Assembly (NCBI GenBank): GCA_965656535.1
Contig: CBFHKX010000001.1
Span: 186,001 to 250,000, forward strand
DNA: 64,000 nucleotides
Direction: 5' to 3'
Source of the DNA: Lishizhenia sp965656535
Lineage (GTDB): Bacteria > Bacteroidota > Bacteroidia > Flavobacteriales_D > Crocinitomicaceae
A program made the translations under genes and the position numbers. Below, one piece after another: positions 26,517 to 35,394 of the stretch. How positions within the stretch are numbered: the stretch's first letter is position 1; each line of letters starts with the position of its first letter. The notes under the pieces were generated by a model. That model was not told the origin of the DNA. It made no database searches and was given only the letters and a program-made list of their open reading frames with translations.

Positions 26517-27190
26517 GACTAACCTTAATCATATTATTACTCGGGTTATTTACCTCCTCTTTTGCACAAGTTGAATCTTGGTTTTCTGGTGGAGCTAAAA
26601 CAGATCTTTTAAACGATAACCTAACAGCTTCGGCAGAGCTAAACTTAAGAACGGAAAACCTAGTTCGCGTAGCGCAGTTTTTTCCAGAAGTTAGTGTAAA
26701 GTACAACCTATCAAAATTTTTCAAACCCTCTGTAGATTATAGATTTATAATAGGCAGAAATGCCATTGCGAACTATACAGGTGCACATAGAATTAATGTA
26801 AACCTCAACTTTAAGCAAGAAATAGAACGGTTAGACTTTAAATTTAGAATACGGTATCAGTCTAAAATAGCATCGGGAGGAAGCTCAGAAGTTTACCAGC
26901 CTGATTTTGATAATGCTATACGACTAAGACCAGTAATCCAATACAATTTAGATAACTCCAAGTTAAACCCATTTATTGGAGCAGAATGGTTCTTCAATCC
27001 CGAAAACAGCGCTTTAGGGAATCGGTATAGGAGAATACGCTTTTCTACTGGTGTAACTTGGGATTTGCCAAATAAACAAGAGCTTGATATTAAATATCAA
27101 TTGGATTACGATATCAATATTCCTTTTCCAGAGCGCGTGCACATTATTAGTCTTTCTTATGGCTGGGAATGGAAGCGAAAAAAGAAATAA
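26513..27190 (+). CDS. DUF2490-type outer-membrane protein
   Basis: This 225-residue protein has a signal peptide ending at about residue 19 (LGLFTSSFAQ) and a barrel-like body: SAELNLRTENLVRVAQFFPEVSVKYNLSKFFKPSVDYRF...RLRPVIQYNLDNSKLNPFIGAEWFFNP. This pattern is that of the DUF2490 family of outer-membrane proteins, whose function is not known. It is translationally coupled to the lipoprotein gene before it (4-bp overlap). The kelch gene starts 28 bp downstream. Confidence 0.75.
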   Translation: MRLTLIILLLGLFTSSFAQVESWFSGGAKTDLLNDNLTASAELNLRTENLVRVAQFFPEVSVKYNLSKFFKPSVDYRFIIGRNAIANYTGAHRINVNLNFKQEIERLDFKFRIRYQSKIASGGSSEVYQPDFDNAIRLRPVIQYNLDNSKLNPFIGAEWFFNPENSALGNRYRRIRFSTGVTWDLPNKQELDIKYQLDYDINIPFPERVHIISLSYGWEWKRKKK

Positions 27191-27218
27191 TTAAGTCTTT
27201 TGTACGTTTCACACGCTT

Positions 27219-28412
27219 ATGAAACTATTTCTTAGTGTATTACTGTGTATCTCCTTCTCGTGTAATGCACAAACTATTGCTTGGAAAAATAAATCTGATT
27301 TGCCTGCAGAAGGAAGAGATGATGCTATTGCATTTTCCATTAATGGTTATGGTTATTGTGGTACAGGCAATACCTTTGGTTGGAATGGGAGTAACCGATT
27401 CTTTAAATACGATTCAGAAAAAGATACCTGGATAGAAGTAGCATCCTTTCCTGGAGTATCAAGGCAATACACTAACGTTTTTGTAATAAACAGCAAAGCC
27501 TACCTCATCTGCGGAGCTCTATCTACAAATGAAGTAACCCAGGAGGTGTGGTGCTATGATTCAAAAGAAGATATCTGGGTACAAAAAAATAACTTTCCTG
27601 CAGCAGCAAGATGCGGAGCGTATTCTTTTACCATTAACCAACACGGCTACTTTGGTTGTGGACAAGGAGTAGAAAGATATTCGGATTTCTGGAAATATGA
27701 TCCTACTGATGACCATTGGGAAAGAATCGCAGATTTTCCGGATGGTGGCAGAAGGGAAGGTATTAGCTTTTCCTGCGGTGGCTTTGGTTTTGCAGGTCTG
27801 GGTGTAACTACTTTTGATGATGCTGGACACACAGACGAAATTTACAAATACAACCCTTTAACTAACGAATGGACATCCATTACCCCATATCCTGGCGGAG
27901 CAACGTCCTATGCAAAAGCAGAAAGCTTTGATGTCTTTGCCATTGTTGGCGGTGGTCAAGAAGGACTATTAAATTTTCAATCCGATTTTTACATGTATGA
28001 TGTATTGGAAGATTCTTGGATACAGCTAGAAGATTATCCTGAAGGAGGAATTAGAGGAGCTGCAAGCTTTGCCATTGGAAATACAGTTTACTTCTGCACC
28101 GGATTACGAGAAGACATCATCAAAACAAAAAGCCTATATAACTTATCGGTTCCTATAAGCGTAAGTGAAACAAAATGGCAACAAAGCATTCGTCTATTTC
28201 CAAACCCGAGCTTTGGTCAAATCATAATAACGGGGAAAGATTGGAACACATCAACAACCCTTAAAATATTTAATACAGAAGGTAAGATAGTATACAACTC
28301 AATTGTTTATCAAGGTACTATTAATCTTAACTACCTAAATAGCGGAGCATATATTTTACAACTGGAAAGAGAAGATGGAACCGTTTTCTCAAAAAAATTA
28401 CATCTCTTTTGA
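27219..28412 (+). CDS. Secreted kelch-repeat protein with T9SS type A sorting domain
   Basis: This 397-residue protein has a signal peptide (MKLFLSVLLCISFSCNAQ) followed by six or so kelch repeats (DLPAEGRDDAIAFSINGYGYCGTG; YDSEKDTWIEVASFPG; YDPTDDHWERIADFP; YNPLTNEWTSITPYPGG; YDVLEDSWIQLEDYPEGG), which should fold as a beta-propeller. Residues from about 325 on form a type A C-terminal sorting domain (RLFPNPSFGQIIITG...LNSGAYILQLEREDGTVFSKKLHLF). It is therefore probably exported by T9SS and possibly anchored to the cell surface. Binding partner unknown. Confidence 0.88.
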   Translation: MKLFLSVLLCISFSCNAQTIAWKNKSDLPAEGRDDAIAFSINGYGYCGTGNTFGWNGSNRFFKYDSEKDTWIEVASFPGVSRQYTNVFVINSKAYLICGALSTNEVTQEVWCYDSKEDIWVQKNNFPAAARCGAYSFTINQHGYFGCGQGVERYSDFWKYDPTDDHWERIADFPDGGRREGISFSCGGFGFAGLGVTTFDDAGHTDEIYKYNPLTNEWTSITPYPGGATSYAKAESFDVFAIVGGGQEGLLNFQSDFYMYDVLEDSWIQLEDYPEGGIRGAASFAIGNTVYFCTGLREDIIKTKSLYNLSVPISVSETKWQQSIRLFPNPSFGQIIITGKDWNTSTTLKIFNTEGKIVYNSIVYQGTINLNYLNSGAYILQLEREDGTVFSKKLHLF

Positions 28413-28460
28413 ACCAATCTTATAAATGACTGTACTGCTAGGCACATTCAAATAATAAAT

Positions 28461-30170
28461 ATGAAAACAATCTTAAGCTCAATTTTTACGCTTTTAGTGC
28501 TAACCGCATTTAGTATTGACGAAAAAATAATAAAATCATCTATAAAAAAAGTAACCGTTTATGCTCAGGGAGCACAAATACAAAGAAAGGCATCCTACAG
28601 TGTATCAAGCGGAGTTACAGAAATTGTTTTAGAGGGTATAAGTAGACAAATTGACCCTAAAAGTTTACAGGTAAACGCCACAGGAGAGATTATAATATTA
28701 GACTCTAAATACAGCGTATACTACCCAAAACCGGATATATCGACTTCAAATCAAGAGATCCAAGAGATCCCATTAAGTATTAAACGTAAAATTTGGGCTT
28801 TAGAAGACTCGCTATTCAATATTGGATTCTCGCTCACAGAATTACAAGATGAGATCGATGTATTAAATGCATCTAAAAATATCCTTAAGAACAATGGTGC
28901 AATTAAAGGTCAGGGTAAAGTAAACGATAGCATACCTTTATTAAAAGAAGCCCTTGCTTATTATGAACTAAAAATGAAAGAGTTAAATAAAAAAATTCTC
29001 TCTCTTTCAAAAAGAAAACAATTGATGGATAAAAATATCCGTGGGATGAATAGAAGGTTAACTGACCTCAAAAACTACCAACAAAACAACGGAAACCAAG
29101 TTCCTCAGCAAGTTGGACCGTCTTACAGAATTACAATTACTGTAACATCTAAAGCAAGTACCAGTGGAAGAATGGAAGTTTCATACTTGGTGAATAATGC
29201 AGGTTGGGAAGCTCTTTATGATTTAAAAAGTGATGGAAATTCTTCAAAATTAAACCTAAGATACAAAGCCAACGTTTACCAAAATACTGGTGTAGATTGG
29301 GAGGATGTTCGCCTTAATATTTCTACCAACAATCCGTATCAAAATAAAACGAAGCCAGAATTACACCCTTGGTACTTAGAAAACTATGCTAACTACAACA
29401 GAGAGTTACAGCAAAAGAAAAAAGCTACATTAGCAACTTCTGGTAATGTGCAGAACATTCAAGTAGCAGAAGATATGGAACTAATGAGTAATGCTGCACC
29501 AGCAACTAACTTCAACTATGCCCAAACAAGTGTTAATTATACACAAGTGATTGAACACATGATCTCTGCTGAATTTAGAATTGATCTTCCTTATAGTATA
29601 AAGTCGAACAACCAAAAACACATGGTTTTAGTTAAAAGCGAAGACGTAGATGTTGACTACAAGTATTACACGGTTCCAAAAATTGATAATTCTGTTTATC
29701 TCGTTGCAAATATTTCCAACCTCGATGATTTACAGCTAGTTCCTGCCAAGGCAAACATCTTTTTTGATGGCAGCTACGTGGGTGAAACCTATTTAAATCC
29801 TGGTGTTATGCAAGATACACTTTCATTGAGCTTAGGTAAAGATCCAAATATTTTGGTAAAACGTACTTTTATGAAAAAGAACTACAAAGAAAAAGTAATT
29901 GGTAGCGATGTTGAAAAAACAAGTAGTTATGAACTAGAAGTAAAAAACAACAAATCGAAAACAATCACAGTAATTGTACAAGACCAAGTTCCAATCACAC
30001 GTAATCAGGATATTACAATACGTGTTGAAGATATTGGGAAAGGTAGAATTAGCAAGAAAACAGGAATTATTGAGTGGGAAATCAAACTCAAATCAAAAGA
30101 ATCTGAAATACTACCTTTAGAGTATACTGTAAAGCATGGTAAGGATATTAACTTAACAATACCTAGATAG
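28461..30170 (+). CDS. DUF4139 / mucoidy-inhibitor (MuiA)-like protein
   Basis: This 569-residue protein has a signal-like N-terminus (MKTILSSIFTLLVLTAFS). Residues 25-100 match the N-terminal domain of unknown function (IKKVTVYAQGAQIQRKASYSVSSG). A coiled-coil region follows around residues 110-210, then a DUF4139 beta-rich domain (YRITITVTSKAS...YLVNNAGWEALYDLKSDG...NVYQNTGVDWEDVRLNISTNNPYQ...IEWEIKLKSKESEILPLEYTVKHGKDINL). Members occur in many Bacteroidota; the biochemical role is not established. It ends at a GAAA-tetraloop terminator. Confidence 0.85.
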   Translation: MKTILSSIFTLLVLTAFSIDEKIIKSSIKKVTVYAQGAQIQRKASYSVSSGVTEIVLEGISRQIDPKSLQVNATGEIIILDSKYSVYYPKPDISTSNQEIQEIPLSIKRKIWALEDSLFNIGFSLTELQDEIDVLNASKNILKNNGAIKGQGKVNDSIPLLKEALAYYELKMKELNKKILSLSKRKQLMDKNIRGMNRRLTDLKNYQQNNGNQVPQQVGPSYRITITVTSKASTSGRMEVSYLVNNAGWEALYDLKSDGNSSKLNLRYKANVYQNTGVDWEDVRLNISTNNPYQNKTKPELHPWYLENYANYNRELQQKKKATLATSGNVQNIQVAEDMELMSNAAPATNFNYAQTSVNYTQVIEHMISAEFRIDLPYSIKSNNQKHMVLVKSEDVDVDYKYYTVPKIDNSVYLVANISNLDDLQLVPAKANIFFDGSYVGETYLNPGVMQDTLSLSLGKDPNILVKRTFMKKNYKEKVIGSDVEKTSSYELEVKNNKSKTITVIVQDQVPITRNQDITIRVEDIGKGRISKKTGIIEWEIKLKSKESEILPLEYTVKHGKDINLTIPR

Positions 30171-30189
30171 AGTTAAAAAATCAAGTAAG

Positions 30190-30215
30190 AAAGCAGCCGA
30201 AAGGTTGCTTTTTTT
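30190..30215 (+). terminator. Intrinsic terminator after the DUF4139 gene
   Basis: AAAGCAGCC-GAAA-GGTTGCTTT forms a 9-bp stem with a GNRA tetraloop, followed by T's. It lies between two convergent genes and reaches the stop of cdd. Confidence 0.9.
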
Positions 30216-30684
30216 ATGCGCCAAACATTAAAGGCAATAAAGCTTTAATAGATGGAAAAACATTTACGGTATGATTTTGATTAACGAGGTAAATTGGAAA
30301 TAAACTTGTTTGTCTATTTTGAGATTCTGCGATAACCTGTCTGCATCCTCCACAAGGGGTAAGCGTTGCGTCTAAAGAAACAAAATCCCCTTTCGCAACA
30401 ATTACCAAAGCATTAATCTCGCAATCTGGGAAATTAGCTCCTGCATAAAACAGAGCGGTTCGTTCTGCACACAAACCAGAAGGAAAGGCAATATTTTCTT
30501 GATTAGACCCCAAAATTACTTCACTATTATTAAGTAAGACGGCAGCTCCAACATGAAAGTTAGAATAGGGTGCATATGCTTTGTTACAAATTGTATATGC
30601 CTTTTCAACCAACTCCACGATTTCTTGGTCTAGTTCTGTGTAATGCTCAAAAAAATTATATTCGATTGTTAGCTCTTTTTTCAT
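30214..30684 (-). CDS. cdd: Cytidine deaminase
   Basis: The start chosen is ATG 30684 (MKKELTIEYNFFEHY), giving 156 residues; the in-frame ATG at 30738 would add 18 unconserved residues. The protein converts cytidine or deoxycytidine to uridine in pyrimidine salvage. Zinc ligands are C72 in the motif CAERTA, with E74 as the proton shuttle, and C111 and C114 in PCGGCRQ, the arrangement of the small tetrameric bacterial type. Substrate-binding AYAPYSNFHVGAA is also present. It stands alone on the minus strand. Confidence 0.95.
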   Translation of the reverse strand: MKKELTIEYNFFEHYTELDQEIVELVEKAYTICNKAYAPYSNFHVGAAVLLNNSEVILGSNQENIAFPSGLCAERTALFYAGANFPDCEINALVIVAKGDFVSLDATLTPCGGCRQVIAESQNRQTSLFPIYLVNQNHTVNVFPSIKALLPLMFGA

Positions 30685-30860
30685 ACCTTCTATTCTGTTG
30701 GGAAATGTAGTGATTATTTTTAGTTGTAAGCAAGCCATCTTCAGACCATCTTTACTCTAAAAGCAACGATTAAAGAAGTTTTTAACGCAAATAATCGTCA
30801 AAATTTAAGAAGTTAAGGCGCAAACTTGCTAAAAACAACATAAAGATTAACTTTAGAGCA

Positions 30861-31610
30861 GTGCAAACAATAGAAAACCAAATAGCTATTTTCGATTCTA
30901 TTTCTTTAAATGAAATGGATACAGTCAAACTCATGAACCGAGTTGACACCAAATTTGCTTTTTCCATTGACGAATTATCTAAAATTTTAAAAGAACTATC
31001 TACCCATTATCGAATTCTTGAAATAGATGGTTTGCGTTTACCTACTTATCGCAGCTTGTACTTTGATGACGATACTTTTAATTTTTACAACGATCATCAC
31101 AACGGTAAAAATAGCAGATATAAAGTACGATTTAGAAAATATGAGGAAAGTAACCTTCATTTCTTAGAGGTAAAACACAAAAGAAAAGGAAGGGTAAAAA
31201 AAACACGTATTAAAGTCGACGATTTTGAAAAAGAACTTTCTAAAGAATCTATTGCATTTTTAAAGGAAAACGTTCCAGAGTTGGGCGATATAAAAGCTCA
31301 GATGTGGAATATTTACAACAGAATTACCCTCGTTAACCAAGAAAGAAAAGAGCGTCTAACCTTAGATGTTAATTTACGATTTGAATGGGAGGACACCGTT
31401 AAACGGTTTGACGATTTGGTTATTGCTGAGCTCAAACAAGAACGCGTAAACCGCCAATCTCCCTTCTTTTCTATCATGAAAAACAATGGAATACGCCCTT
31501 ATCGACTAAGTAAATATTGTATAGGTACGATAGAACTGCATTCTAAAAAACAAATAAAATATAACCGATTTAAAGAAAAATTAATTAAACTTAAAAAAAT
31601 AAACAAATAA
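30861..31610 (+). CDS. VTC-domain polyphosphate polymerase-like protein
   Basis: The start is GTG at 30861; the next in-frame ATG is 18 codons later and would cut conserved sequence. The 249-residue product is a single VTC domain: LMNRVDTKFAF, YRSLYFDDDTFNFYNDHHNGKNSRYKVRFRKYEESNLHFLEVKHKRKGRVKKTRIKVDD and LTLDVNLRFEW. The alternating basic and acidic residues line a tunnel that in yeast Vtc4 makes polyphosphate from ATP. The protein has no transmembrane segment of its own. It lies 3 bp before a DUF4956 membrane protein, a common pairing, so the two probably act together at the membrane. Confidence 0.88.
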   Translation: MQTIENQIAIFDSISLNEMDTVKLMNRVDTKFAFSIDELSKILKELSTHYRILEIDGLRLPTYRSLYFDDDTFNFYNDHHNGKNSRYKVRFRKYEESNLHFLEVKHKRKGRVKKTRIKVDDFEKELSKESIAFLKENVPELGDIKAQMWNIYNRITLVNQERKERLTLDVNLRFEWEDTVKRFDDLVIAELKQERVNRQSPFFSIMKNNGIRPYRLSKYCIGTIELHSKKQIKYNRFKEKLIKLKKINK

Positions 31611-31613
31611 TAT

Positions 31614-32297
31614 ATGTTACTTGATGCTGTTGCAAAAGCGGGGAACTGGATGGATCTTCAATTGTTTAATACTGACGTATACACGCTACTTTTTAGACTT
31701 GCTGTAAACCTCATTTTCCTTACGATCGTTATCCGCTATCTTTATTATCCTAAAGCTAAAAGAAAAGACTACCTTTTTACTTACTACCTTATCGGAATGA
31801 TTACCTTCTTCTTATGCTTTGGTTTAAAAAAACTAGACATTGATACAGGAATGGGTTTAGGTTTATTTGCCATTTTCGGAATTATACGCTACCGCACAAA
31901 CCCAATAGAAATTAAGGAAATGACCTATTTGTTTATTGTAATTGGTTTATCAGTAGTAAACTCTTTAGCAAGCAAACAAATAAGCATAGTAGAAATGCTA
32001 ATCATAAACACAAGTATAATAGCCCTTACTGCAGGATTAGAGTACTTATGGCTATTAAAGCACGAAACAAGAAAAACAATTATTTACGAAAATATAGACC
32101 TTATAAAGCCAGAACTTTACCAAGAAATGAAAAAAGATTTAGAAGTTCGGACAGGATTAACCATTAACCGCTTTGAGATAGGAAAGATTGACTTCTTACG
32201 AGATGTTGCCAATGTTAGAATCTATTATTTCGAAGAAGAACAAGCAGGAACAGAAGTGAATACAATGGAGTACGAAGACAGAGAATCTTTTAATTAA
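31614..32297 (+). CDS. DUF4956 membrane protein
   Basis: This 227-residue protein has about four membrane helices in its N-terminal two thirds (LLFRLAVNLIFLTIVIRYLYY; LFTYYLIGMITFFLCFGLKKL; GLGLFAIFGIIRYRTNPIEIKEMTYLFIVIGLSVVNSLA; MLIINTSIIALTAGLEYLWLL) and a cytoplasmic C-terminal domain. The FGIIRYRTNPI and EIKEMTYLF motifs are typical of DUF4956. It is probably the membrane partner of the VTC-like protein just upstream. Its molecular role is not established. Confidence 0.85.
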   Translation: MLLDAVAKAGNWMDLQLFNTDVYTLLFRLAVNLIFLTIVIRYLYYPKAKRKDYLFTYYLIGMITFFLCFGLKKLDIDTGMGLGLFAIFGIIRYRTNPIEIKEMTYLFIVIGLSVVNSLASKQISIVEMLIINTSIIALTAGLEYLWLLKHETRKTIIYENIDLIKPELYQEMKKDLEVRTGLTINRFEIGKIDFLRDVANVRIYYFEEEQAGTEVNTMEYEDRESFN

Positions 32298-32322
32298 ACC
32301 CTTTATAAACAAGCGCATTTTA

Positions 32323-32330
32323 TATTTTTG
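32323..32330 (+). promoter_or_regulatory. -7 box upstream of the enoyl-CoA hydratase
   Basis: TATTTTTG matches TAnnTTTG, 16 bp upstream of the ATG at 32347. Confidence 0.5.
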
Positions 32331-32346
32331 CTAAAAACAAGAAAGA

Positions 32347-33126
32347 ATGGAATACACAAATATTTTAACTGAACAAAACGGACATATTTTAACCGTTACT
32401 ATTAATAGACCCAAACAACTCAACGCCTTAAATAAATTAACCATAGAAGAATTACATAAGGCACTGAAATCGGCTAATGACAATGAAAGTATTGGAGTTG
32501 TAATTCTAACAGGCTCTGGCGAAAAAGCATTTGTTGCAGGTGCCGACATTAAAGAATTTGCTGACTTTGACGTAAATCAAGGTGAACAATTAGCTGCTAA
32601 AGGCCAAGAAATACTTTTTACCTTTTTAGAAAACATGACTACTCCAGTAATTGCAGCATTAAACGGTTTTGCATTAGGTGGAGGATTAGAGCTAGCTATG
32701 GCAGCTCATATTCGCATAGCAAGCAATAACGCACGCATGGGATTACCTGAAGTTTCGCTTGGTGTTATACCTGGATACGGAGGAACACAGCGCTTAGCAC
32801 AGCTTGTGGGAAAAGGAAAAGCAATGGAAATGATTTGCACTGCCAGTATGATTAATGCTGAAGATGCTAAATCTTGGGGATTAGTGAATCAGGTAACATC
32901 ATTAGAGGAATTAATACCCTTGGCAAATAAACTAGCTTCGAAAATACTTGCCAACTCACCCTCAGCAATAGGTGCTGCAATTAAAGCCGTAAATGCAAAC
33001 TATGCAGAAGGTATTGATGGATATGAAACAGAAATAAAAGCGTTTGGGAATTGTTTTGGAACCAAGGATTTTAAAGAAGGTACAACAGCGTTTATAGAAA
33101 AAAGAAAAGCTGTATTTAGAGACTAA
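32347..33126 (+). CDS. Enoyl-CoA hydratase/isomerase family protein
   Basis: This 259-residue crotonase-fold enzyme probably hydrates short-chain enoyl-CoA in beta-oxidation or crotonyl-CoA metabolism. Motifs: VTINRPKQLNALN (substrate site), EKAFVAGADIKEF (first oxyanion-hole strand), ALNGFALGGGLELAMAAHIRIAS (second oxyanion loop) and MGLPEVSLGVIPGYGGTQRLAQLVG with the expected catalytic glutamates. It is flanked by its own -7 box and a terminator, so it is monocistronic. Exact substrate is not determined. Confidence 0.92.
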   Translation: MEYTNILTEQNGHILTVTINRPKQLNALNKLTIEELHKALKSANDNESIGVVILTGSGEKAFVAGADIKEFADFDVNQGEQLAAKGQEILFTFLENMTTPVIAALNGFALGGGLELAMAAHIRIASNNARMGLPEVSLGVIPGYGGTQRLAQLVGKGKAMEMICTASMINAEDAKSWGLVNQVTSLEELIPLANKLASKILANSPSAIGAAIKAVNANYAEGIDGYETEIKAFGNCFGTKDFKEGTTAFIEKRKAVFRD

Positions 33127-33148
33127 TATATTCCATTCATCATAAAAC

Positions 33149-33169
33149 GGCAAAACCTGCCTTTTTTTT
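33149..33169 (+). terminator. Intrinsic terminator after the enoyl-CoA hydratase
   Basis: GGCA-AAACC-TGCC followed by eight T's, 22 bp past the stop codon. The stem is short but the T-run is strong. Confidence 0.75.
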
Positions 33170-33190
33170 GTTGAATCACAGACGCAATGA

Positions 33191-34639
33191 ATGAGTAAGA
33201 TAAAAAAACTAGCAGGACAAACCGCTATATACGGACTTTCCAGTATTGTGGGCAGGCTACTCAACTATCTGCTGGTTCCGTTGCATATCTATTTCTTTGC
33301 GGAGGACAAACATCATTATGGTGCCTTGTCTGAACTCTTTGCTTGGGTTGCATTTTTAATGATAGTACTTACTTTTGGAATGGAAACCACATATTTCCGA
33401 TTTTTAAATTCTGAAAAAGACAAAGAAAAAGTTTACAATACATCATTTTTAATTGTATTGGCGATTAATATATTGCTTATTCTACCGCTATTATTATTTA
33501 GTTCTTCGCTGGCAAATGCCATATTATTTGGCGATCATTTAAACTACATTATACTACTGCTAATTATTGTATGTGTTGATGCACTTTCATCCTTACCACT
33601 AGCAAAACTTAGAGCACAAGAAAAAGCCAAACAATTTGCATTAATTCAATTTACTTCTATAGGAATAAATATAATTCTAAACCTTCTTTTACTTTCTCTC
33701 TTTTTCAATCCAGATAATCCGGCGCTAGGCGTATCGCTTATCTTAATTGCCAACTTAATTGCTTCGGTAACCAAGCTATTTTTACTTAGAAGATCATTTT
33801 ATAGTATACAACTTAAGCTAGATCCTAAACTGGCCAAAAACATGCTTAAGTACGCTTTCCCAATTGCCATAGCAGGTTTTGCCTTTGTAATAAATGAAGC
33901 AATAGACAGAATTTTATTAAAGCAGCTGTTATTTAGTAAAACAAACAATTTAATTTATGCCGAAGCACAAGTAGGAATTTATAGTGCGTGCTATAAACTT
34001 GCTATGCTCGTAACTATTTTCTTACAAGCTTATCGTTATGCAGCTGAGCCCTTCTTCTTTGCACAATCTAAAAGTAAAGATAAGAACAAAACTTATGTGA
34101 AAATAATGAATTATTTTATAGGAGCTCTTTGTTTATGTTTCTTAGGTGTTGCCTTGAATATTGATATTTTTAAACATTTTATAACAAACGATAGTTATTA
34201 TGTTGGCTTACAAGTTGTTCCTATATTACTCATGGCAAATGTGTTTTCTGGTATTTACATTAACCAAAGCATTTGGTACAAACTAAGTAATCAAACGAAG
34301 TTTGGCGCCTATATTGCGCTTTCTGGGGCAATAATCACAATTACGCTCAATATTCTGTTCATTCCTACATTTGGATATATGGCCTGTGCTTGGACTACTT
34401 TGATTGTTTATGGATTTCAAATGGTAACGAGTTATATACTTGGCCAAAAGCATTATCCTATTCCTTATAATTTAAAAAAGTTTGGACTTTACCTTACAAC
34501 CGCTATTCTCTTTTTCTTTATAAGTAAGTGGATAGGTTTAGCTTTCGGTGTTCTTCAGGTGATCTTAAACAATAGCTTAGTTTTACTATTTGCTGCATTA
34601 GTCTGGTTTATGGAAAAACCACGCTTAAAAAACACGTAA
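33191..34639 (+). CDS. Polysaccharide/lipid-linked flippase (Wzx/MATE-like)
   Basis: This 482-residue membrane protein has about 12-14 hydrophobic helices and begins with the characteristic KKLAGQTAIYGLSSIVGRLLNYLLVPL of oligosaccharide flippases (polysaccharide biosynthesis protein family). It probably moves a lipid-linked sugar across the inner membrane for envelope polysaccharide. No glycosyltransferase or polymerase genes are adjacent. Alternatively it could be a lipid II flippase, but cell-wall genes are far away in the window. Confidence 0.88.
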   Translation: MSKIKKLAGQTAIYGLSSIVGRLLNYLLVPLHIYFFAEDKHHYGALSELFAWVAFLMIVLTFGMETTYFRFLNSEKDKEKVYNTSFLIVLAINILLILPLLLFSSSLANAILFGDHLNYIILLLIIVCVDALSSLPLAKLRAQEKAKQFALIQFTSIGINIILNLLLLSLFFNPDNPALGVSLILIANLIASVTKLFLLRRSFYSIQLKLDPKLAKNMLKYAFPIAIAGFAFVINEAIDRILLKQLLFSKTNNLIYAEAQVGIYSACYKLAMLVTIFLQAYRYAAEPFFFAQSKSKDKNKTYVKIMNYFIGALCLCFLGVALNIDIFKHFITNDSYYVGLQVVPILLMANVFSGIYINQSIWYKLSNQTKFGAYIALSGAIITITLNILFIPTFGYMACAWTTLIVYGFQMVTSYILGQKHYPIPYNLKKFGLYLTTAILFFFISKWIGLAFGVLQVILNNSLVLLFAALVWFMEKPRLKNT

Positions 34640-34640
34640 A

Positions 34641-35297
34641 CTAGGCTGAAAGGCGTTCTTGTATATCGCGGTTCGTTAGTATTTTTTTCTCGGATGCCGA
34701 AAGAACAGTGTCAATCATTGCAGCTCCAACCATTGAGCTTCCAATTAACGAAAAAGGCTTTCTTAAAAGTTGCATTAACGGTCGAAATAAAAAATAAGTT
34801 GCGTTTACCCAAGTCGTTTTCGATTTGACACCTTTTTCGGGTATCAAACCACCTATTCTAAACATATATGCATCTTTAAACCCAGCATTTAAAATCATAT
34901 TTTCTGTTTTGCCCTTTACCCTCGCCCACATCGATCTTCCACTTTCAGTTGAGTCTGTACCTTGACCAGAAACATAATTAAAAACGGCATCAGAACTGCT
35001 TTCTTTTACTTTCTCTACCAAAGCCTTGGTAACCTCAAAAGTAAGTGTATGATAATCGTCTTCTTTCATTCCCAAAGAAGAAACGCCCATTGCATGAAAG
35101 CAGGCATCAAAGCCAGTAAAATCTATATGGTCTAAATGAAAGAAATCTTCAATTAAAATTTCTTTCAATTTTTTATCTTTAACTTGAATCGCACTTCTAT
35201 TTAGCACCAAGATTTCTGTTACCTTACTACTTTCTAAACACTCGATTAGAATGGCTCTGCCGACCATACCTGTTGATCCTGTGATAAGTACTTTCAT
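34641..35297 (-). CDS. NAD(P)-binding Rossmann-fold protein (atypical SDR, epimerase-like)
   Basis: This 218-residue protein starts MKVLITGSTGMVGRAILIECL, the Rossmann dinucleotide-binding motif (GxxGxxG), and has the YVSGQGTDSTESGRSMWARVKGKTENMIL region, where the usual YxxxK catalytic pair appears as W-ARV-K, so the tyrosine is replaced. It is likely an atypical short-chain reductase of the HTATIP2/YbjT type with unknown substrate. It converges with the flippase gene (1 bp apart) and stands alone on the minus strand. Confidence 0.75.
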   Translation of the reverse strand: MKVLITGSTGMVGRAILIECLESSKVTEILVLNRSAIQVKDKKLKEILIEDFFHLDHIDFTGFDACFHAMGVSSLGMKEDDYHTLTFEVTKALVEKVKESSSDAVFNYVSGQGTDSTESGRSMWARVKGKTENMILNAGFKDAYMFRIGGLIPEKGVKSKTTWVNATYFLFRPLMQLLRKPFSLIGSSMVGAAMIDTVLSASEKKILTNRDIQERLSA

Positions 35298-35372
35298 TTA
35301 GATTGAGTTACATGATTAAATGTTTCAACACAATAAATGTACAGAAACTAACTAGAATACTATTGCGAACAG

Positions 35373-35380
35373 TATCTTTG
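35373..35380 (+). promoter_or_regulatory. -7 box upstream of the radical SAM gene
   Basis: TATCTTTG matches TAnnTTTG, 14 bp upstream of the TTG start at 35395, and so supports that start. Confidence 0.55.
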
Positions 35381-35394
35381 TTAAAAAGAACGAA

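Noticed and set aside
32323..33169. Operon linking DUF4956 and enoyl-CoA hydratase
   Set aside because: The hydratase has its own -7 box and terminator, and there is no functional connection.
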